Shown piece by piece: positions 61,215 through 64,000 of a DNA stretch of 64,000 nt. Position numbers and translations under genes: made by a program. Within the stretch, counting starts at the first letter, position 1. Each line of letters opens with the position of its first letter. Source of the stretch: JAXGTO01 sp040774885 (lineage in GTDB: Bacteria > Actinomycetota > Coriobacteriia > Coriobacteriales > Eggerthellaceae); contig JAXGTO010000006.1 in the NCBI GenBank assembly GCA_040774885.1, positions 1-64,000 on the forward strand. Reading direction: 5' to 3'. The notes below the pieces were generated by a model. It ran no database searches, was not told where the DNA came from, and worked only from the letters and a program-made list of their open reading frames with translations.

Positions 61215-63133
61215 GCCGCACCGCACCCGATTTGATCCTGGGAACCGCCGGCCATATCGACCATGGCAAGAGCACGCTGATCAAGGCGCTGACCGGTGAA
61301 GACCCCGATCGTCTTTCCGAAGAGAAGGAACGCGGGATAACCATCGAGCTCGGATTCGCCGAGTTGGAATTGCCCGACGGGCGCAGCATGGGCGTGGTGG
61401 ACGTGCCCGGCCACGAGCGTTTCGTGCGCCAGATGATTGCCGGGTCGACCGGCATCGATGTGGCGCTGCTGGTGATAGCCGCCGATGACGGCGTGATGCC
61501 GCAGACCATCGAGCACGAAGCCATCTTGGAAGTTCTCGGAATCCCCCGCTGCGTGGTGGCGCTGACCAAGTGCGACCTGGTAGATGCCGAATGGGCCCAG
61601 ATGGCCGAAGAAGAAGTACGCACCTGGCTGAAAACCACGGCCTTCGCCGACGCGCCCATCGTGGCCGTGTCGGGCACCACCGGGCAGGGGCTCGACGCTT
61701 TGAAGGCCGCCATCGCCGAAGCGTGCAAGGGGCTGGAACGCACCAAGCAAGGCACCGACGCGCGCCTTCCCATCGACCGCGTGTTCACCATCAAAGGAGC
61801 GGGCACCGTTATCACCGGCACGCTGTGGAATGGAACGGTGCGCGAAGGCGACACGCTGGAAGTGCTGCCGCAGGGCATCGAAGCCCGCGTGCGTTCGATC
61901 CAGGTGCATGGCACCCCCGTTGATTCAGCCCAGGCCGGCAACCGCGTGGCGCTCAACCTGGCAGGGATTTCAACCGACCAGGTGCGACCCGGAGACTTCC
62001 TGTGCGCACCGGGATCGGTTAAGGCGACCGACCGCTTCGATGCCCGCATCACCTATCTGGACACGGCGCATGTGGGCAAGCCGCTCGAAACCGGCGTGCG
62101 CATGCATGTGGCCCACGGCACCCGCCAGGTGCTCGGGCGCGTGCTGCTGTGCGACGGCGTGGAACGGCTGGGCACCGGGCAAAGCGCGCTTGCCCAGATT
62201 CGCCTGGAAGAACCGCTACCCGTGAGCCGCGGGGACCGCTTCGTGCTGCGCACGTATTCTCCCGTCCATATGGCCGGCGGCGGCACCGTGCTGCTGGCCC
62301 ACCCGCGTCGGCGCAGCATGCTGGCCGACGACGAACACGTGCTGCTGGATGCTCTGGCGGCCGAAGACAAGCAAGGAGCCGTGGAAGCGGCGCTGCGTTT
62401 GGCCGTGCTGCCGCAAAGCGCCGATAACCTGGCCTGGCAGCTGGGCATTCCCGCCAATGATGCCAATCGATGCGCACAAGCGGCCGTAAAGGCCAAGCAC
62501 GCCGTTGCCCTCGATGGCGCCACGCCGCTCTATGCCACGCAGGCACTGCTGCAAAAGACCGATGCCGCCATTGAAAAGACGCTGCTCGGTTTCCATGCCG
62601 AAGACCCGACGGCAGCCGGAATGTCCAAGGAAGCGCTGCACGCCCGCGTGGCGCCCCGCGCCGATGACGCCGTGTTCGACGCGCTGGTCGACCATGCGCT
62701 GAAAACGGGACGCGTTGTGGCCAACGGCGGGCTGATCGGCCATGCCACCGCCCAAGCCGCCAGCACCGCCGTGTTGGACCAAGCAGCCGAAACCGTGGCA
62801 GCCGCACTAACTGCCGGCGCCATGACGCCGCCCGACGTGTCCGAACTCTCGAAATCTTTGGGAATCGACAGCGGATTGGTGCGCAAAGCACTGGCGCGCC
62901 TGGAGCAGGACGGAGCTGCGCATCGCCTGAACAGCGAGACGTTTTTCGATGCGAAAGCACTCGGAGACGCCAAAGCGAACGTGGCCGAGCACCTTGCCGC
63001 CGGCGGTGACGGAACCGTGGCTGCGTTGCGCGACGTGATGGGCACATCCCGCAAATTCGCCGTTCCGCTTTTGGAGCAATTCGACGCAAGCGGATTTACC
63101 CTGCGCGATGGGGACCAACGCCGTTTGAAATAG
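61211..63133 (+). CDS. selB: Selenocysteine-specific elongation factor
   Basis: A 640-aa GTPase that carries Sec-tRNA to UGA codons beside a SECIS hairpin. The EF-Tu-like part has GTAGHIDHGKSTLIKAL (P-loop), ERGITIELGFA, VDVPGHERFVRQM and TKCDLVDAEWA. Domains II and III follow, and the C-terminal third contains the winged-helix repeats that bind SECIS RNA (ending with MGTSRKFAVPLLEQFDASGF, a hallmark of SelB). It overlaps selA and is followed 15 bp later by tRNA-Sec. The last bases of the gene hold a -10-like box for the tRNA. Confidence 0.97.
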   Translation: MSRTAPDLILGTAGHIDHGKSTLIKALTGEDPDRLSEEKERGITIELGFAELELPDGRSMGVVDVPGHERFVRQMIAGSTGIDVALLVIAADDGVMPQTIEHEAILEVLGIPRCVVALTKCDLVDAEWAQMAEEEVRTWLKTTAFADAPIVAVSGTTGQGLDALKAAIAEACKGLERTKQGTDARLPIDRVFTIKGAGTVITGTLWNGTVREGDTLEVLPQGIEARVRSIQVHGTPVDSAQAGNRVALNLAGISTDQVRPGDFLCAPGSVKATDRFDARITYLDTAHVGKPLETGVRMHVAHGTRQVLGRVLLCDGVERLGTGQSALAQIRLEEPLPVSRGDRFVLRTYSPVHMAGGGTVLLAHPRRRSMLADDEHVLLDALAAEDKQGAVEAALRLAVLPQSADNLAWQLGIPANDANRCAQAAVKAKHAVALDGATPLYATQALLQKTDAAIEKTLLGFHAEDPTAAGMSKEALHARVAPRADDAVFDALVDHALKTGRVVANGGLIGHATAQAASTAVLDQAAETVAAALTAGAMTPPDVSELSKSLGIDSGLVRKALARLEQDGAAHRLNSETFFDAKALGDAKANVAEHLAAGGDGTVAALRDVMGTSRKFAVPLLEQFDASGFTLRDGDQRRLK

Positions 63134-63135
63134 GA

Positions 63136-63141
63136 TATACT
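63136..63141 (+). promoter_or_regulatory. Candidate -10 box of tRNA-Sec
   Basis: TATACT begins 2 bp after the selB stop and lies 7 bp before the tRNA 5' end. A -35 site would fall within selB and is not obvious; cotranscription with selAB is the alternative. Confidence 0.35.
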
Positions 63142-63148
63142 CGCACAC

Positions 63149-63246
63149 GGAGATGAATGGCACCCTGGTGGGGCCCGCGGCCTTCAAAGCCGTTGTGGGG
63201 CGCGCAGAACGTCTCGGGTGGGTTCGATTCCCACACATCTCCGCCA
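63149..63246 (+). tRNA. selC: tRNA-Sec (UCA anticodon)
   Basis: A 98-base tRNA including encoded CCA. The 5' GGAGATG pairs with CATCTCC before the discriminator G. The anticodon TCA is at 63184-63186 in the loop TTCAAA of the stem GCGGCC...GCCGTT. The long variable arm (about GGGGCGCGCAGAACGTCTC) and the T arm GTGGG-TTCGATT-CCCAC are clear. The extended D arm and long variable arm are marks of tRNA-Sec. It lies 15 bp after selB. Confidence 0.95.
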
Positions 63247-63357
63247 GGTTTGGCTTCGGCTGGTACGCCGCTTTGGCGCTCCAAGGCTCCGGTCGTTGGC
63301 CAAAGCCAACTCGCTTCGCCTTTCACGCCAAATCGACGCACCAGCCGAACCCAAACC
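63247..63357. repeat. Imperfect palindromic element directly after tRNA-Sec
   Basis: GGTTTGGCTTCGGCTGGT (63247-63264) faces ACCAGCCGAACCCAAACC (63340-63357), complementary but for one base. Inner parts also pair partly. It starts immediately after the tRNA CCA. The 17-mer GGCGCTCCAAGGCTCCG inside it (63275-63291) is repeated at 63428-63444. It may be a terminator, a mobile repeat or a tRNA-linked insertion scar. Confidence 0.6.
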
Positions 63358-63447
63358 GACCTGCGGGGTTCAAGGCGAATCACTCCTTCATAACCATTTT
63401 CAGCACCGTCACTGCACGCGGGTTTTCGGCGCTCCAAGGCTCCGAGT

Positions 63448-64000
63448 TCAGTGAAGGTCGGCTATTTGCTTGCTTTGGGCCACGGCTTCCAGCGGGGCCA
63501 TTACCACGTCTTCCACTTCCATCACCACGCGGCCTTCCACCTGGTCTTGGAATACGGTGCGCATGTGGCCGCCGCATTCATCGCACAGCTGCAAGCGATG
63601 CGCCTCGTCGCCTTCCACATGCACGTAATGGAGGCTCTCCTGGCCCTTCGTGCCGCAACATCCGCAGCGGATTCGCTCGAAGATCCACGATGCGCCGCAT
63701 GTCGCGCAATACAATTGGCGCCCGCGGCCGTCGCTTCCCTCCGTTTCGCCCACGAACGCAGCAGCGGCGGGCGATCCGCACACCGGGCAAAACAGCGGCT
63801 TATCGTGGATGCTGTTCTGTTCCTTGGAAAGGTCCAAGCGTTCGATGACAGCCTGCGCCGGTCCTTGCAGATGGACGCGCAGCGCACATGCGAACACCAT
63901 CGCCATGATGCTGGCGGGGCACGCCTCGTTGTCAAGAGGTCCGGCAAAGCGGTTCATGAACGCGGCAGGAGCCGATCCGGCAAGCCGCAAATCATCCTCG
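63448..64000 (-). CDS. fdhE: FdhE-like formate dehydrogenase accessory protein (5' end outside the window)
   Basis: The C-terminal 183 residues of a metal-binding protein; the frame is still open at the right edge. Four CxxC pairs are present: FCPVCGSPAAAAFVG, YCATCGASWIFERIRCGCCGTKG and LCDECGGH, the rubredoxin-like pattern of FdhE, followed by FQDQVEGRVVMEVEDVVM near the end. FdhE binds formate dehydrogenase and is needed for its activity, perhaps by redox control or sulfur transfer. It faces the selenium decoding genes and makes sense with two fdhF genes here. The repeat element lies just after its stop. Confidence 0.85.
   Translation of the reverse strand, partial: EDDLRLAGSAPAAFMNRFAGPLDNEACPASIMAMVFACALRVHLQGPAQAVIERLDLSKEQNSIHDKPLFCPVCGSPAAAAFVGETEGSDGRGRQLYCATCGASWIFERIRCGCCGTKGQESLHYVHVEGDEAHRLQLCDECGGHMRTVFQDQVEGRVVMEVEDVVMAPLEAVAQSKQIADLH

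Overview
This window is about 60% GC and very gene-dense. It looks like the chromosome of a strictly anaerobic, high-GC Gram-positive gut bacterium, most likely a member of the Coriobacteriia (Eggerthellaceae or a relative). The inference rests on its gene mix: sortase-assembled pili, an ECF transporter with two fused ATPases, small-molecule symporters, and an unusually rich selenium/formate/hydrogen gene set. The genus is not certain. There are no rRNA genes, CRISPR arrays, insertion sequences or prophage genes. The only RNA gene seen is tRNA-Sec.

Left part (1-16.3 kb). On the minus strand lie an OPT-family transporter and a fructose PTS operon (fruK-fruA-ptsH-ptsI). On the plus strand is coaX. 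A four-gene minus-strand pilus operon follows: FctA-like pilin, class B sortase, minor pilin, and a signal-peptidase-like protein lacking its catalytic residues. Next comes a divergent pair: a sodium:alanine symporter with a complex leader, facing a dGTPase-like gene translationally coupled to a second symporter of the same family.

Middle part (16.3-28.2 kb). An FMN riboswitch controls a complete riboflavin ECF transporter (ribU, fused ecfA-ecfA', ecfT). It is followed by two flavin-related enzymes separated by a strong bidirectional terminator. A minus-strand L-rhamnose operon (rhaB, rhaA, rhaD, rhaM, MFS transporter) is headed by pyruvate kinase.

Selenium and formate region (28.3-64 kb). 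Three genes contain in-frame UGA codons that should be read as selenocysteine: selD and two fdhF-type formate dehydrogenases. The decoding machinery is also present (selA, selB, tRNA-Sec), as is a partial fdhE at the right edge. A seven-gene minus-strand operon (33.2-38.5 kb) combines two double-cubane/HgdB-like proteins, three DUF3343 proteins, the selenium-associated YedF protein and a cysteine desulfurase. It is the best candidate here for an incompletely described pathway. A 15-kb operon (57.5 to 42.3 kb) encodes a full formate hydrogenlyase of the Hyf type: ferredoxin, selenocysteine formate dehydrogenase, eight-subunit membrane [NiFe] hydrogenase, two maturation proteins and a formate channel. 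A second formate dehydrogenase/ferredoxin pair stands alone at 30.1-32.9 kb.

How it fits together. SelD makes selenophosphate, SelA loads it onto tRNA-Sec, and SelB delivers Sec-tRNA to UGA codons next to SECIS hairpins in fdhF and in selD itself. The formate dehydrogenase then passes electrons from formate to the hydrogenase. Smaller curiosities include a RelB/PIN toxin-antitoxin pair, a Phd-like/rubredoxin fusion, a 30-bp perfect inverted-repeat element and a pseudoknot-like leader upstream of a symporter gene.
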